A stretch of DNA of 64,000 bases from Pseudomonas kilonensis (GCF_001269885.1 NZ_LHVH01000027.1:62001-126000), one strand, 5' to 3'; positions 51,690 through 60,820 are shown, counted from the first letter of the stretch. Program-made: numbers and translations. The notes: a model not told the origin generated them from the sequence alone.

Positions 51690-51850
51690 TGTGGGAGCGG
51701 GCTTGCTCGCGATAGCGGTGGGTCAGCCTGAGTCGATGCTGGATGTGCCGCCGTCATCGCGAGCAGGCTCGCTCCCACAGTGGATTTATGTCGTACACAG
51801 ATTTTGTGTCCACTGAAGATCTACTGTGGGAGCGAGCCTGCTCGCGATTG
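51690..51850. repeat. three REP elements
   Basis: An inverted pair (51690-51783) and a third REP core (51824-51850), lying between the convergent channel and patatin genes. Confidence 0.85.
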
Positions 51851-51861
51851 CGGTGGATCAG

Positions 51862-53022
51862 TTACCCCTGCTCCAACCCCAGGAACCGACTCAACGCCTC
51901 ACGCTGCGCCAACGCATCCTGGCGTCCCAGCTCGATCAGTTCGCTGCAATACCCCGCCTCGAACAGCAAGTAGCTCAGCACCCCCGCGCCGCTGGTCTTG
52001 GTCGCGCCCGGCCCGCGCAAGAATAACCGCAACGCACGGGGCAGTTCCTGGCGATGGCGGGCGGCGATTTCGTCGATCGGCTGGCTGGGTGAGATCACCA
52101 GCACATCTACTGGTGCCGCGCCGAGGGCGTGGGCCGGTACGTCATCAGGCAACAGGTGACTGAAACCGTTCAGGCGCTCAAGCAACTCGATGTCGCTTTC
52201 CAGGCTGTCAATGAACGTGCTGTTGAGCATATGGCCGCCGATCTGCGCCAAGGTCGGTTGCAGACCGGTGTAGCTGCGCTCGGAGGGATCCTGCCCGCCG
52301 GCGCCACGGGGGTTGCCGCTGACGCCGATCACCAGCACGCGATTGGCCCCCAGGTGCAACGCCGGGCTGATGGGCGCCGACTGCCGCACCGCGCCGTCAC
52401 CGAAGTATTGCGGGCCGATCCTGACCGGCGCGAACAGCAACGGAATCGCCGAGCTGGCCAACAGGTGCTCCACCGACAACTGCGTCGGCACACCAATACG
52501 CCGGTGGCGCAGCCAGGCATCAATGGTCCCGCGCCCCTGATAGAAGGTGACGGCCTGGCCGGACTCATAACCGAACGCCGTCACCGCCACTGCCCGCAAT
52601 TGCTGCTCGGCGATGGCCTGCTCGATGCCCGAGGCATGGAATTGGGCCTGGAGCAGTTCGCGCAACGGCGAACTGTCGATCAGCGCCACCGGCAACTTGG
52701 GCCCCAGGCCCAGCAGGCTATGAATGATGAAACGCCTGGCCTGGGCAATAACGCCCCGCCAGTCGCTGCGCATGACCTGATGGCTGCGCACCGTTTGCCA
52801 GAACGCCGTCAGCCGCTCGATGGCGGTCTTGAAGTCCATCGCCCCGCTCGCCAGGCTGACCGCGTTGATCGCCCCCGCCGACGTGCCGACGATCACCGGA
52901 AACGGATTTCGCGCCCCGTCCGGCAACAATTCGGCGATGGCCGCCAGTACGCCTACCTGATACGCCGCTCGAGCCCCGCCGCCGGAAAGAATCAAACCTG
53001 TAACCGGTTCAGCTGGGGTCAT
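51862..53022 (-). CDS. patatin-like phospholipase
   Basis: 386 residues. The oxyanion loop LILSGGGARAAYQVGVL and the nucleophile GTSAG (Ser about 48) precede FGDGAVRQSAP, which supplies the catalytic Asp of the Ser-Asp dyad. No signal peptide, so cytoplasmic or inner-membrane. The extended C-terminal part is as in other Pseudomonas RssA-like proteins. It lies 49 bp before the acyltransferase gene on the same strand. Confidence 0.9.
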   Translation of the reverse strand: MTPAEPVTGLILSGGGARAAYQVGVLAAIAELLPDGARNPFPVIVGTSAGAINAVSLASGAMDFKTAIERLTAFWQTVRSHQVMRSDWRGVIAQARRFIIHSLLGLGPKLPVALIDSSPLRELLQAQFHASGIEQAIAEQQLRAVAVTAFGYESGQAVTFYQGRGTIDAWLRHRRIGVPTQLSVEHLLASSAIPLLFAPVRIGPQYFGDGAVRQSAPISPALHLGANRVLVIGVSGNPRGAGGQDPSERSYTGLQPTLAQIGGHMLNSTFIDSLESDIELLERLNGFSHLLPDDVPAHALGAAPVDVLVISPSQPIDEIAARHRQELPRALRLFLRGPGATKTSGAGVLSYLLFEAGYCSELIELGRQDALAQREALSRFLGLEQG

Positions 53023-53071
53023 CGCAATGCTCCGTGCTCAAGGTGCTGCTGAAAAATGGCGGACTGCTGGC

Positions 53072-54004
53072 TCAATCGCGCTTGTCGTACAGCTTGGGCT
53101 CGCCCGGCGGACGGCTCTTGAAGCGCCGGTGGGCCCAGAGGTATTGCTCGGGACAATCACTCACCGACTGCTCGACCCACTGGTTGATGCGGATGCAATC
53201 GGCTTCCTCGGTCTCGCCTGGGAAATCCGTCAGCGGGGCCTGGATCACCAGGCGATAACCACTGCCGTCGGCCAGGCGTTCCTGAATGAAGGGCACCACC
53301 AGCGCCTTGCCCAGGCGGGCGAACTTGCTGGTAGCGGTGACCGTCGCGGCCTGGACGCCGAACAGCGGTACGAACACGCTTTGCTTGGCGCCGTAATCCT
53401 GGTCCGGCGCATACCAGATCGCACGCCCGGCCCGCAGCAGCTTGAGCATGCCGCGCACGTCGTCACGCTCCACCGCCAGGGAATCGAGGTTATGCCGCTC
53501 GCGGCCCCGGCGCTGGATGTAGTCGAACAGCGGGTTCTTGTGCTCGCGGTACATGCCGTCGATGGTGTGCTGCTGGCCGAGCAAGGCCGCGCCGATTTCC
53601 AGCGTGGTGAAATGCAGCGCCATCAGGATCACACCCTTGCCCTCGCGCTGGGCCTGCTTGAGGTGCTCCAGCCCTTCGACATGGGCCAGTTTCGCCAGCC
53701 GCGAACGCGACCACCACCAACTCATCGCCATTTCGAAAAAGGCGATGCCGGTGGAGGCAAAGTTATCCTTGAGCAGCCGCTTGCGCTCGGCAGCGGACTT
53801 TTGCGGGAAACACAGTTCCAGGTTGCGACGGGCGATGCGCCGTCGGTCGCCGGCCACCCGGTACATCAGCGCACCCAATGCACGTCCGACCCGCAGCAGT
53901 AACGGATAAGGCAACTGGACGATCAGCCACAACAGCCCCAGGCCGCACCACAGCAGCCAGAAACGCGGATGAAAAAATGCAGTTCGAAAACGCGGGCGAT
54001 CCAT
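53072..54004 (-). CDS. lpxL: lipid A late acyltransferase (LpxL/HtrB family)
   Basis: 310 residues from ATG 54004 (MDRPRFRTAFFHPRFWLLW). An N-terminal membrane helix is followed by the HX4(D/E) acyltransferase motif in ALHFTTLEIGA, then YREHKNPLFDYIQRRGR and WYAPDQDYG. It adds a secondary acyl chain to lipid A at the inner membrane. The frame is open far upstream but that part is antisense to minC. Which chain it adds is not clear from sequence. Confidence 0.9.
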   Translation of the reverse strand: MDRPRFRTAFFHPRFWLLWCGLGLLWLIVQLPYPLLLRVGRALGALMYRVAGDRRRIARRNLELCFPQKSAAERKRLLKDNFASTGIAFFEMAMSWWWSRSRLAKLAHVEGLEHLKQAQREGKGVILMALHFTTLEIGAALLGQQHTIDGMYREHKNPLFDYIQRRGRERHNLDSLAVERDDVRGMLKLLRAGRAIWYAPDQDYGAKQSVFVPLFGVQAATVTATSKFARLGKALVVPFIQERLADGSGYRLVIQAPLTDFPGETEEADCIRINQWVEQSVSDCPEQYLWAHRRFKSRPPGEPKLYDKRD

Positions 54005-54122
54005 TACAGCTTCCATTAAGACATGGGCCGCGCATTCTACATTGTTCGACCCGGGTTGCGGCTGGCGGACGATCTCGTTATAAGTCTCGGCACTTTTAGT
54101 GACAAGCCGTTGTACGCCGACC

Positions 54123-54860
54123 ATGAGCCAAACCGAACCGCTAGACCAAGATCCCGTGTTCCAGCTGAAGGGCAGCATGCTCGCCATTACGGTGCTGGAG
54201 CTGGCCCGCAACGACCTGGACAGCCTTGACCGGCAACTGGCGGCGAAAGTCGCCCAGGCCCCGAATTTTTTCAGCAACGCCCCACTGGTGCTGGCCCTGG
54301 ACAAACTGCCGGCCGGCGAAGGCGCGGTGGATCTGCCAGGCCTGATGCGCGTTTGCCGCCAGCACGGTCTGCGCACGCTGGCGATCCGTGCCAGCCGCAT
54401 CGAAGACATCGCCGCTGCCATCGCCGTGGACATTCCGGTGCTGCCGCCGTCCGGCGCCCGGGAGCGCGTGCTTGAGCTGAGCCCGGTCGAAGCGAAGAAA
54501 GCCCCGGAAAAACCACCGGAGCCCACCATCAGGCCGACGCGCGTCATCACTTCGCCAGTGCGCGGCGGGCAGCAGATCTATGCCCAGGGTGGCGATCTGG
54601 TCATCGTGTCCTCGGTCAGTCCGGGGGCGGAACTTCTGGCCGATGGCAACATCCATGTATACGGCCCGATGCGCGGTCGAGCGCTGGCCGGCGTCAAGGG
54701 GGATACGAAAGCCAGGATCTTCTGTCAGCAATTGAGCGCTGAACTGGTCTCCATCGCCGGACAGTACAAGGTCTCCGAGGATTTGCGCCGCGATCCGTTG
54801 TGGGGGGCCGGCGTTCAGATCAGCCTGTCGGGCGACGTGTTGAACATCATTCGGCTTTAA
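54123..54860 (+). CDS. minC: septum site-determining protein MinC
   Basis: 245 residues from ATG 54123. The N-terminal FtsZ-inhibiting domain (FQLKGSMLAITVLELARND) leads through a proline-rich linker to the beta-helix C-terminal domain (VRGGQQIYAQGGDLVIVSSV, GAELLADGNIHVYGPMRGRA, KARIFCQQL, ELVSIAGQY). It acts at the membrane with MinD to block division at poles. Followed by minD after 200 bp. Confidence 0.96.
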   Translation: MSQTEPLDQDPVFQLKGSMLAITVLELARNDLDSLDRQLAAKVAQAPNFFSNAPLVLALDKLPAGEGAVDLPGLMRVCRQHGLRTLAIRASRIEDIAAAIAVDIPVLPPSGARERVLELSPVEAKKAPEKPPEPTIRPTRVITSPVRGGQQIYAQGGDLVIVSSVSPGAELLADGNIHVYGPMRGRALAGVKGDTKARIFCQQLSAELVSIAGQYKVSEDLRRDPLWGAGVQISLSGDVLNIIRL

Positions 54861-55060
54861 CGGATACTGCCGCATTTTCCAAGCATCTCTAAAACGAGCG
54901 AAAACGGCTTAAACGACGTAGGAAAAAGGATCAGGCAGTGTTTACCGGAGGTAAACCCCGCCCGACATCCGATTCCAGCCAAGCCTGTCCAATTGCAGCA
55001 GTTTTCCAGAGATGTTTTTCAGGGACTGACAAAGTCCTTTTTCCTTAGGGGTGAAACACC

Positions 55061-55873
55061 TTGGCCAAGATTCTCGTGGTTACATCCGGCAAGGGTGGTG
55101 TGGGTAAGACCACCACCAGCGCCGCTATCGGTACCGGCCTCGCTCTGCGCGGCCACAAGACAGTCATCGTCGACTTCGACGTCGGCCTGCGTAACCTGGA
55201 CCTGATCATGGGGTGCGAGCGTCGCGTGGTCTATGACTTCGTCAACGTAGTCAATGGCGAAGCGAACCTGCAACAAGCCCTGATCAAGGACAAGCGCCTT
55301 GAGAACCTCTACGTGCTGGCCGCCAGTCAGACCCGCGACAAAGACGCGCTGACCCAGGAAGGCGTGGAAAAAGTGCTGATGCAACTCAAGGAAGACTTCG
55401 AGTTCGTGGTGTGCGACTCCCCGGCCGGTATCGAGAAAGGTGCCCACCTGGCCATGTACTTCGCTGACGAAGCGATTGTCGTGACCAACCCGGAAGTGTC
55501 GTCGGTCCGTGACTCCGACCGCATGCTGGGCCTGCTGGCGAGCAAATCCCGTCGTGCCGAAAAGGGCGAAGAGCCGATCAAGGAACACCTGCTGCTGACC
55601 CGCTACAACCCGCAACGGGTCAGCGATGGCGAAATGCTCGGCGTCGAAGACGTCAAGGAAATCCTCGCCGTCACCCTGCTGGGTGTCATTCCGGAATCCC
55701 AAGCGGTACTCAAGGCTTCCAACTCTGGCGTGCCGGTGATTCTCGACGACCAGAGCGATGCCGGCCAGGCATACAGCGATGCCGTTGATCGCCTGCTGGG
55801 CAAAACCGTGGAGCATCGTTTCCTCGATGTAACGAAGAAGGGTTTCTTCGAGCGCCTGTTTGGAGGTAGGTAA
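55061..55873 (+). CDS. minD: septum site-determining ATPase MinD
   Basis: 270 residues from a TTG start at 55061 with AGGGG upstream; this rare start recurs in pseudomonad minD. The deviant Walker A is TSGKGGVGKTTTSAAIG; VIVDFDVGLRNLDLIMG follows, and the C-terminal amphipathic membrane-targeting helix is KKGFFERLFGG. ATP-bound dimers bind membrane and recruit MinC. The stop codon overlaps the minE start by one base. Confidence 0.97.
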   Translation: MAKILVVTSGKGGVGKTTTSAAIGTGLALRGHKTVIVDFDVGLRNLDLIMGCERRVVYDFVNVVNGEANLQQALIKDKRLENLYVLAASQTRDKDALTQEGVEKVLMQLKEDFEFVVCDSPAGIEKGAHLAMYFADEAIVVTNPEVSSVRDSDRMLGLLASKSRRAEKGEEPIKEHLLLTRYNPQRVSDGEMLGVEDVKEILAVTLLGVIPESQAVLKASNSGVPVILDDQSDAGQAYSDAVDRLLGKTVEHRFLDVTKKGFFERLFGGR

Positions 55874-56127
55874 TGAACCTTTTTGACTTCTTTCGTGCCA
55901 ACAAAAAGCCCAGTACCGCCTCGGTCGCGAAAGAGCGTCTACAGATCATCGTGGCGCACGAACGCGGCCAACGCAGCACCCCTGACTACCTGCCGGCCTT
56001 GCAGAAGGAACTGGTGGAAGTGATCCGCAAATACGTCAACATCGGTAGCGATGACGTGCATGTGGCACTGGAAAGCCAGGGCAGCTGCTCGATCCTGGAA
56101 CTCAACATCACCCTGCCGGATCGCTGA
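55873..56127 (+). CDS. minE: cell division topological specificity factor MinE
   Basis: 84 residues. The N-terminal MNLFDFFRANKKPSTASVAKERLQIIVAHERGQ contains the membrane/MinD-binding segment (key block MNLFDFFRANKKPSTAS); the C-terminal half forms the topological specificity domain with SCSILELNITLPDR. Overlaps minD by one base (TAATG). Confidence 0.97.
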   Translation: MNLFDFFRANKKPSTASVAKERLQIIVAHERGQRSTPDYLPALQKELVEVIRKYVNIGSDDVHVALESQGSCSILELNITLPDR

Positions 56128-56144
56128 TAGATCCTGCGGTAGCC

Positions 56145-56217
56145 ACGGCGGCTCGGGCCCCAAAGTTCTTCACCCTGTGCTCCCACAGGGTTAGGAAAAA
56201 AGGGCCCGAGCCGCCGT
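56145..56217 (+). terminator. long inverted repeat after minE
   Basis: A perfect 16-bp inverted repeat (ACGGCGGCTCGGGCCC at 56145-56160 and its complement at 56202-56217) closes a 41-base loop that holds ACCCTGTGCTCCCACAGGGT and a short A tract. Its place 17 bp after minE suggests a terminator or mRNA 3' structure. Confidence 0.5.
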
Positions 56218-56243
56218 TGGCGTTTGTAACGAGACTGTTTTCA

Positions 56244-56879
56244 ATGCCCCTGTCCAACATCCGCATCATTCATCAGGACGCCGCTGTCCTGGTGGTCGAC
56301 AAGCCGACCCTGTTGCTCTCCGTGCCCGGCCGGGCCGACGACAACAAGGACTGCCTGATCACCCGTCTGCAGGAAAACGGCTATCCGGAAGCGCGAATCG
56401 TGCACCGACTGGACTGGGAAACCTCCGGCATCATCCTGTTGGCCCGCGACCCGGACACCCATCGCGAACTGTCCCGGCAGTTTCATGATCGCGAAACCGA
56501 AAAGGCCTACACGGCGCTGTGCTGGGGCCAACCGGAGCTGGACAGCGGCAGCATCGACCTGCCCTTGCGCTACGACCCGCCGACCAAACCTCGGCATGTG
56601 GTGGACCATGAGCACGGCAAACACGCCCTGACCTTCTGGCGCGTGCTGGAACGTTGCGGCGATTGGTGCCGGGTCGAACTCACGCCGATTACCGGGCGCT
56701 CGCATCAACTGCGCGTGCACATGCTCTCCATCGGCCACCCCTTGCTGGGCGACGGGCTCTACGCCCACCCGCAGGCCCTCGCTGCCTGGCCGCGCTTATG
56801 CCTGCACGCCAGCATGCTGAGCTTCACCCATCCGCAAAGCGGCGAGCGCCTGCGCTTCGAGTGCCCTGCGCCGTTTTAG
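56244..56879 (+). CDS. RluA-family pseudouridine synthase
   Basis: 211 residues from ATG 56244. The catalytic Asp lies in IVHRLDWETSGIILLARDP, and EKAYTALCWG plus TPITGRSHQLRVHMLSIGHP are the family motifs. Size and position next to minCDE fit RluA, the enzyme acting on 23S rRNA U746 and tRNA U32, but substrate is not proved by sequence. Confidence 0.92.
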   Translation: MPLSNIRIIHQDAAVLVVDKPTLLLSVPGRADDNKDCLITRLQENGYPEARIVHRLDWETSGIILLARDPDTHRELSRQFHDRETEKAYTALCWGQPELDSGSIDLPLRYDPPTKPRHVVDHEHGKHALTFWRVLERCGDWCRVELTPITGRSHQLRVHMLSIGHPLLGDGLYAHPQALAAWPRLCLHASMLSFTHPQSGERLRFECPAPF

Positions 56880-57009
56880 GCTGACGTCTCAAGCGACTCT
56901 ATGGAGTCAACGAGCAAGCCTTGGGCTGTAAAAATTCCTACAAAAAACAGTAAAAAATTTACACTTGGAATTAAGAATTTAGAATGATGCTACTTCCCAC
57001 TCAGGCAGG

Positions 57010-57858
57010 ATGCCCGTGCCATACCTCGCGATGCTTCAGCAGAACTACCCTTTCACCTTTCGTTTTTTGAATACCGATCTACATTTTCGGCAAAAACCTT
57101 GTCACCACATCGAGCACTCGCTGCGGCAGTTGATCACCAATCGCCGCAAGTGTGCCGAGACGCGCACGACAGCGATCATCCCAGGCAGCGAGCAATCATT
57201 GTTCGCCAAGGTACAGCGCCTGGACAGCTTTAAAAGCAAAGTTCGCATCACCTTGGGTACGCCCCAGCGCAACGGACGCTTCGACTGGCCATTGGAAGAA
57301 TTGCAGAACATGCTGCATGCCGAGGAACGAGGCATTGAGACGTCGGCGCTGCTGGGGTTTGGCTACACAAGGAGTGGACTGGGCCTGGCTCAGGATTACT
57401 TCCTTATTACCCAGTTGCTGGAAGACCACATAGACGGCAAGAAATGGTTGGCCGAACACCCCGGGCAAATCGAAACATTCATCCGAAAAGCTTTCCAACT
57501 TCTGGATTCTCTAACGAGCAGGAACATCAGCCACATGGATTTCTGGGTGGGCAACCTCATGCAGCCTACTGATGGAAAAGGGCCACTCAAGGCCATCGAT
57601 TTTGAGAATTGCTTCTCACGGTCGACGCCATACCTCAGTGAAACACTTGGCTTCCAGCTCGGTTTCCTTTATCACCGTGAGATTTACAAGCTAATCACCG
57701 AAGCCCGTTATGACAGCCTGGTGAGGGAATTTCTCAGGCAGAAGCCAACGGTGTCGATGGATAACTTCAACGAGGTGTACCAAGTCAGCAAGCACAGTCA
57801 CCTGGGCCGCAAGGAACGTCGTGAGTTTTTTTTGCAAGGCCGGCTTATGCTCGGCTGA
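57010..57858 (+). CDS. InaA/RfaY-like small kinase (LPS kinase fold)
   Basis: 282 residues, protein-kinase-like. The catalytic loop is ISHMDFWVGNLM (H-x-D-x4-N), and AIDFENCFS stands at the DFG position. No signal peptide. Such InaA/WaaP-type kinases phosphorylate LPS-core heptose or act on other small substrates. Codon usage is more AT-rich than in the neighbours, and with the next gene it forms an insertion between the RluA-type gene and apeB. The start is uncertain; ATG 57010 has only a weak ribosome site. Confidence 0.72.
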   Translation: MPVPYLAMLQQNYPFTFRFLNTDLHFRQKPCHHIEHSLRQLITNRRKCAETRTTAIIPGSEQSLFAKVQRLDSFKSKVRITLGTPQRNGRFDWPLEELQNMLHAEERGIETSALLGFGYTRSGLGLAQDYFLITQLLEDHIDGKKWLAEHPGQIETFIRKAFQLLDSLTSRNISHMDFWVGNLMQPTDGKGPLKAIDFENCFSRSTPYLSETLGFQLGFLYHREIYKLITEARYDSLVREFLRQKPTVSMDNFNEVYQVSKHSHLGRKERREFFLQGRLMLG

Positions 57859-57887
57859 CCCATCCGGGGCGCGGCATTGGTCCTGCA

Positions 57888-58994
57888 ATGTCGTTAATTG
57901 ATAGGGTAGACTCCCGGCCATTGCTGTCTGGAGATAAAGGCTTCACATGCAGGTTATTAATTTTCAGGGAACACCCGTCAAAAAAGTTCGTCATCAGTAT
58001 CCTGACGGCCCTTGCTCATGGTAATCCATCCACCCTTCCCAGCATCAGGATCCTGACCGACCGGCCTGAGGATTACCTGGGCTGGCCGGTCGAGACACTC
58101 GCGCTGTCTCCCCAACTGCTAAGCGAGTGGCAAGGCAACAACGGTTACATACATCGGCGCAAAGCCTGTGCCATAGCGTCAGGCCTGAAGCTGGCGGAAA
58201 AAACCCTGTTTGTCGACACCGACACGCTATTTTTCGCCGACCCCGACCTGCTATTCAAGCAAATCGAGCCAGGGCAATACCTGATGGACCGCTTGGAATA
58301 CAAGTGGGATTACGTCTGCAAGCGAGAGAGTTACCAAACGTTGGGGACGCACCTGCGCGCCCACGGCATCACTCCGAGCAGTAGCTTCAATCTCTACAAC
58401 AGCGGCCTATGCGGCGTGACCGACAACGACGCTGCGCTGCTTGCCCAGGCCATCGGACTGATCGATGAATGGACCGAGGATGGCTTCGACATCCATACCA
58501 TCGAACAGATCGCGATTTCGTTCGCGCTGCACACCAAGACCGTTAAAGAAAGCAAAAAATTCGTTTATCACTACTTCGGTGAGAAACGCTTTTTCCACAC
58601 CATGCATGCGCATTTCTTTGCCCAACACGGCGAGGCTTTCAGCGCGCAGTTGGTCGAGCGCAGCCATGACGTACCACGCACCCGGCCATCCCCATCGACC
58701 TGGCGGCGCCTGAAGATAAAATGGCAATTGCGCGGTCAGCGCGGCGCCTTGAACAAGATCGGTCGCGACCTGTTGTATGGCAGCGCGGCGCCAGAGAATC
58801 CTTACTTCGACCTTAGCCGGCACCATTGGTGGGATTCGGCATCAAGGGAGATTCTTCGGCTGAATCCGGAGCTCCGGCAACAGCTGTTCGGCCAACTGGA
58901 GCATTGGCCGCAGCACCTACCGGAGCCATCCAAGGCTCAAGACAAGACGTTGATCATGGCGCACCTGCGCAAGCGAATCATGGCCTCGGGCTGA
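57888..58994 (+). CDS. glycosyltransferase-like protein, probable frameshift near the 5' end
   Basis: The open frame gives 368 residues. A GT8-like core is visible: IRILTDRPEDYLGWPVETLAL, then KTLFVDTDTLFFADPDLLF with the DxD metal motif. Residues before about 32 of this frame overlap a copy of the apeB leader. A better start is ATG 57947 with AAAGG six bases upstream (MQVINFQGTPVKK), but it is in another frame and joins the long frame only if one base is dropped in the A6 run at 57980-57985. Substrate unknown; probably a surface glycan. Confidence 0.6.
   Translation: MSLIDRVDSRPLLSGDKGFTCRLLIFREHPSKKFVISILTALAHGNPSTLPSIRILTDRPEDYLGWPVETLALSPQLLSEWQGNNGYIHRRKACAIASGLKLAEKTLFVDTDTLFFADPDLLFKQIEPGQYLMDRLEYKWDYVCKRESYQTLGTHLRAHGITPSSSFNLYNSGLCGVTDNDAALLAQAIGLIDEWTEDGFDIHTIEQIAISFALHTKTVKESKKFVYHYFGEKRFFHTMHAHFFAQHGEAFSAQLVERSHDVPRTRPSPSTWRRLKIKWQLRGQRGALNKIGRDLLYGSAAPENPYFDLSRHHWWDSASREILRLNPELRQQLFGQLEHWPQHLPEPSKAQDKTLIMAHLRKRIMASG
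57904..57932 (+). repeat. duplicated apeB leader, upstream copy
   Basis: GGTAGACTCCCGGCCATTGC and TGTCTGGAG match the apeB leader at about 59057-59085 in 27 of 29 bases. The downstream copy precedes the apeB ATG by about 10 bp. The duplication brackets the glycosyltransferase-like gene. Confidence 0.8.
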
Positions 58995-59095
58995 TCGATA
59001 TATCGAGGCCGCACAACAATCCATGACGGAGAACAGCTCTGCAACGCGGGCTGCCAATACGGTAAACTCCCGCCCATTGCTGTCTGGAGTTATTT

Positions 59096-60385
59096 ATGCG
59101 CGCAGAGTTGAACCAGGGCCTGATCGACTTTCTCAAGGCCTCCCCTACCCCGTTCCACGCCACCGCCAGCCTCGCCAAGCGCCTGGAGGCGGCAGGCTAT
59201 CAGCGTCTTGACGAACGCGAGACCTGGGCCACCGAGGCCAACGGTCGCTATTACGTCACGCGCAACGACTCCTCGATTATCGCCTTCAAGCTCGGCCGCA
59301 ACTCCCCGTTGCACGACGGCATCCGCCTGGTCGGCGCCCACACCGACAGCCCCTGCCTGCGGGTCAAGCCGCAGCCGGAACTGCAACGCCACGGGTTCTG
59401 GCAACTGGGTGTGGAAGTCTACGGCGGCGCGCTGCTGGCGCCGTGGTTCGACCGCGACCTGTCCCTGGCCGGGCGCGTGACCTTCCGTCGCGACGGCAAG
59501 GTCGAAAGCCAGTTGATCGATTTCAAGGCGCCGATCGCCACGATTCCGAACCTGGCCATCCACCTCAATCGCGAAGCCAACCAGGGCTGGGCCATCAACC
59601 CGCAGAATGAGCTGCCGCCGATCCTTGCCCAGTTCGCCGGTGACGAACGCGTTGACTTCCGTGCTGTGCTCACCGATCAACTGGCCCGCGAACATGGCCT
59701 GAATGCCGACGTGGTGCTCGATTACGAGTTGAGCTTCTATGACACGCAAAGCGCTGCGGTCATTGGCCTGCACGGCGATTTCATTGCCGGCGCGCGCCTG
59801 GACAACCTGCTGTCGTGCTACGCCGGCCTGCAAGCCTTGCTGAACGCCGACACCGAAGAAACCTGCGTGCTGGTGTGCAACGATCACGAGGAGGTCGGCT
59901 CGTGCTCGGCCTGTGGCGCCGACGGTCCGATGCTGGAACAGACCCTGCGTCGCCTGCTGCCTGAAGGTGAAGAATTCGTCCGCACCATTCAGAAATCCCT
60001 GCTGGTTTCAGCGGACAACGCCCACGGCGTGCATCCCAACTATGCCGACAAGCACGACGCCAACCATGGCCCCAAGCTCAACGCCGGCCCGGTGATCAAG
60101 GTCAACAGCAACCAGCGCTACGCCACCAACAGCGAAACCGCCGGGTTCTTCCGCCACCTGTGCATGGCTGAAGAAGTGCCGGTGCAGAGCTTCGTGGTGC
60201 GCAGCGACATGGGCTGCGGTTCGACCATCGGCCCGATCACCGCCAGCCAGCTGGGCGTGCGTACCGTGGACATCGGCCTGCCGACCTTCGCCATGCATTC
60301 GATCCGCGAACTGTGCGGCAGCCATGACCTGGCGCATCTGGTGAAGGTGCTGAGCGCGTTCTACGCCTCTCGCGAGTTGCCATAG
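59096..60385 (+). CDS. apeB: M18-family aminopeptidase
   Basis: 429 residues. Metal and catalytic blocks are GAHTDSPCLRVKPQ, LVCNDHEEVGSCSACGADG and SDMGCGSTIGPI, with a late MHSIRELCG histidine, all hallmarks of M18 zinc aminopeptidases. It trims N-terminal residues from peptides in the cytoplasm. GGAG precedes the ATG. In P. aeruginosa it directly follows rluA; here two genes intervene. Confidence 0.95.
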   Translation: MRAELNQGLIDFLKASPTPFHATASLAKRLEAAGYQRLDERETWATEANGRYYVTRNDSSIIAFKLGRNSPLHDGIRLVGAHTDSPCLRVKPQPELQRHGFWQLGVEVYGGALLAPWFDRDLSLAGRVTFRRDGKVESQLIDFKAPIATIPNLAIHLNREANQGWAINPQNELPPILAQFAGDERVDFRAVLTDQLAREHGLNADVVLDYELSFYDTQSAAVIGLHGDFIAGARLDNLLSCYAGLQALLNADTEETCVLVCNDHEEVGSCSACGADGPMLEQTLRRLLPEGEEFVRTIQKSLLVSADNAHGVHPNYADKHDANHGPKLNAGPVIKVNSNQRYATNSETAGFFRHLCMAEEVPVQSFVVRSDMGCGSTIGPITASQLGVRTVDIGLPTFAMHSIRELCGSHDLAHLVKVLSAFYASRELP

Positions 60386-60408
60386 TTGCCCCGAAGGCAT
60401 GATGAGCC

Positions 60409-60532
60409 CTGTGGGAGCAAGGCTTGCCCGCGATGAAGGCGACTCTATTTCTGGAAAGACCGAGTTGCCTTCATCGCGAGCAAGCTTTGCTCCCACACAG
60501 CTTTGCTCCCACACAGTTTTCTTCCCACACAG
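60409..60532. repeat. REP variant pair with tandem 16-bp tail
   Basis: Inverted GTGGGAGCAAGGCTTGC-type cores (60409-60500). The last half is then repeated in tandem: CTTTGCTCCCACACAG at 60485 and 60501, and TTTTCTTCCCACACAG at 60517. Confidence 0.85.
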
Positions 60533-60630
60533 TGTTTGCCTCGGGAATGAGGGCGATGTGACATACATCAGCACACCCCGACAAAACCCCAACTAGACTG
60601 GCCTTATCCTTCCCCGACAAGGCTGTCGCC

Positions 60631-60813
60631 ATGATCTCGATGTCTTCGTTCAACGCCATGCTGGTGCCCATCATTGCCGGCATGATCCTGCTGGCCATCG
60701 GCTTCAACTTCCGTGACAAGAACGTCGGGGTCTTTGCCATGTGGATCGGCATGTTGTTGATCCTCGCCACGGTGGTGATCAAGATCCTGAGCAAGCTCAA
60801 CGAGTCGCTCTGA
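60631..60813 (+). CDS. small two-helix membrane protein
   Basis: 60 residues from ATG 60631 (MISMSSFNAMLVPIIAGMIL). Two hydrophobic helices are separated by FNFRDKNVG. It has no recognised family. It ends 7 bp before the convergent end of the regulator gene. Confidence 0.7.
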   Translation: MISMSSFNAMLVPIIAGMILLAIGFNFRDKNVGVFAMWIGMLLILATVVIKILSKLNESL

Positions 60814-60820
60814 CCCTGTC

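Noticed and set aside
54005..54550. 182-codon N-terminal extension of the lpxL-type gene
   Set aside because: The extension is antisense to minC and does not resemble acyltransferases; ATG 54004 gives the normal length.
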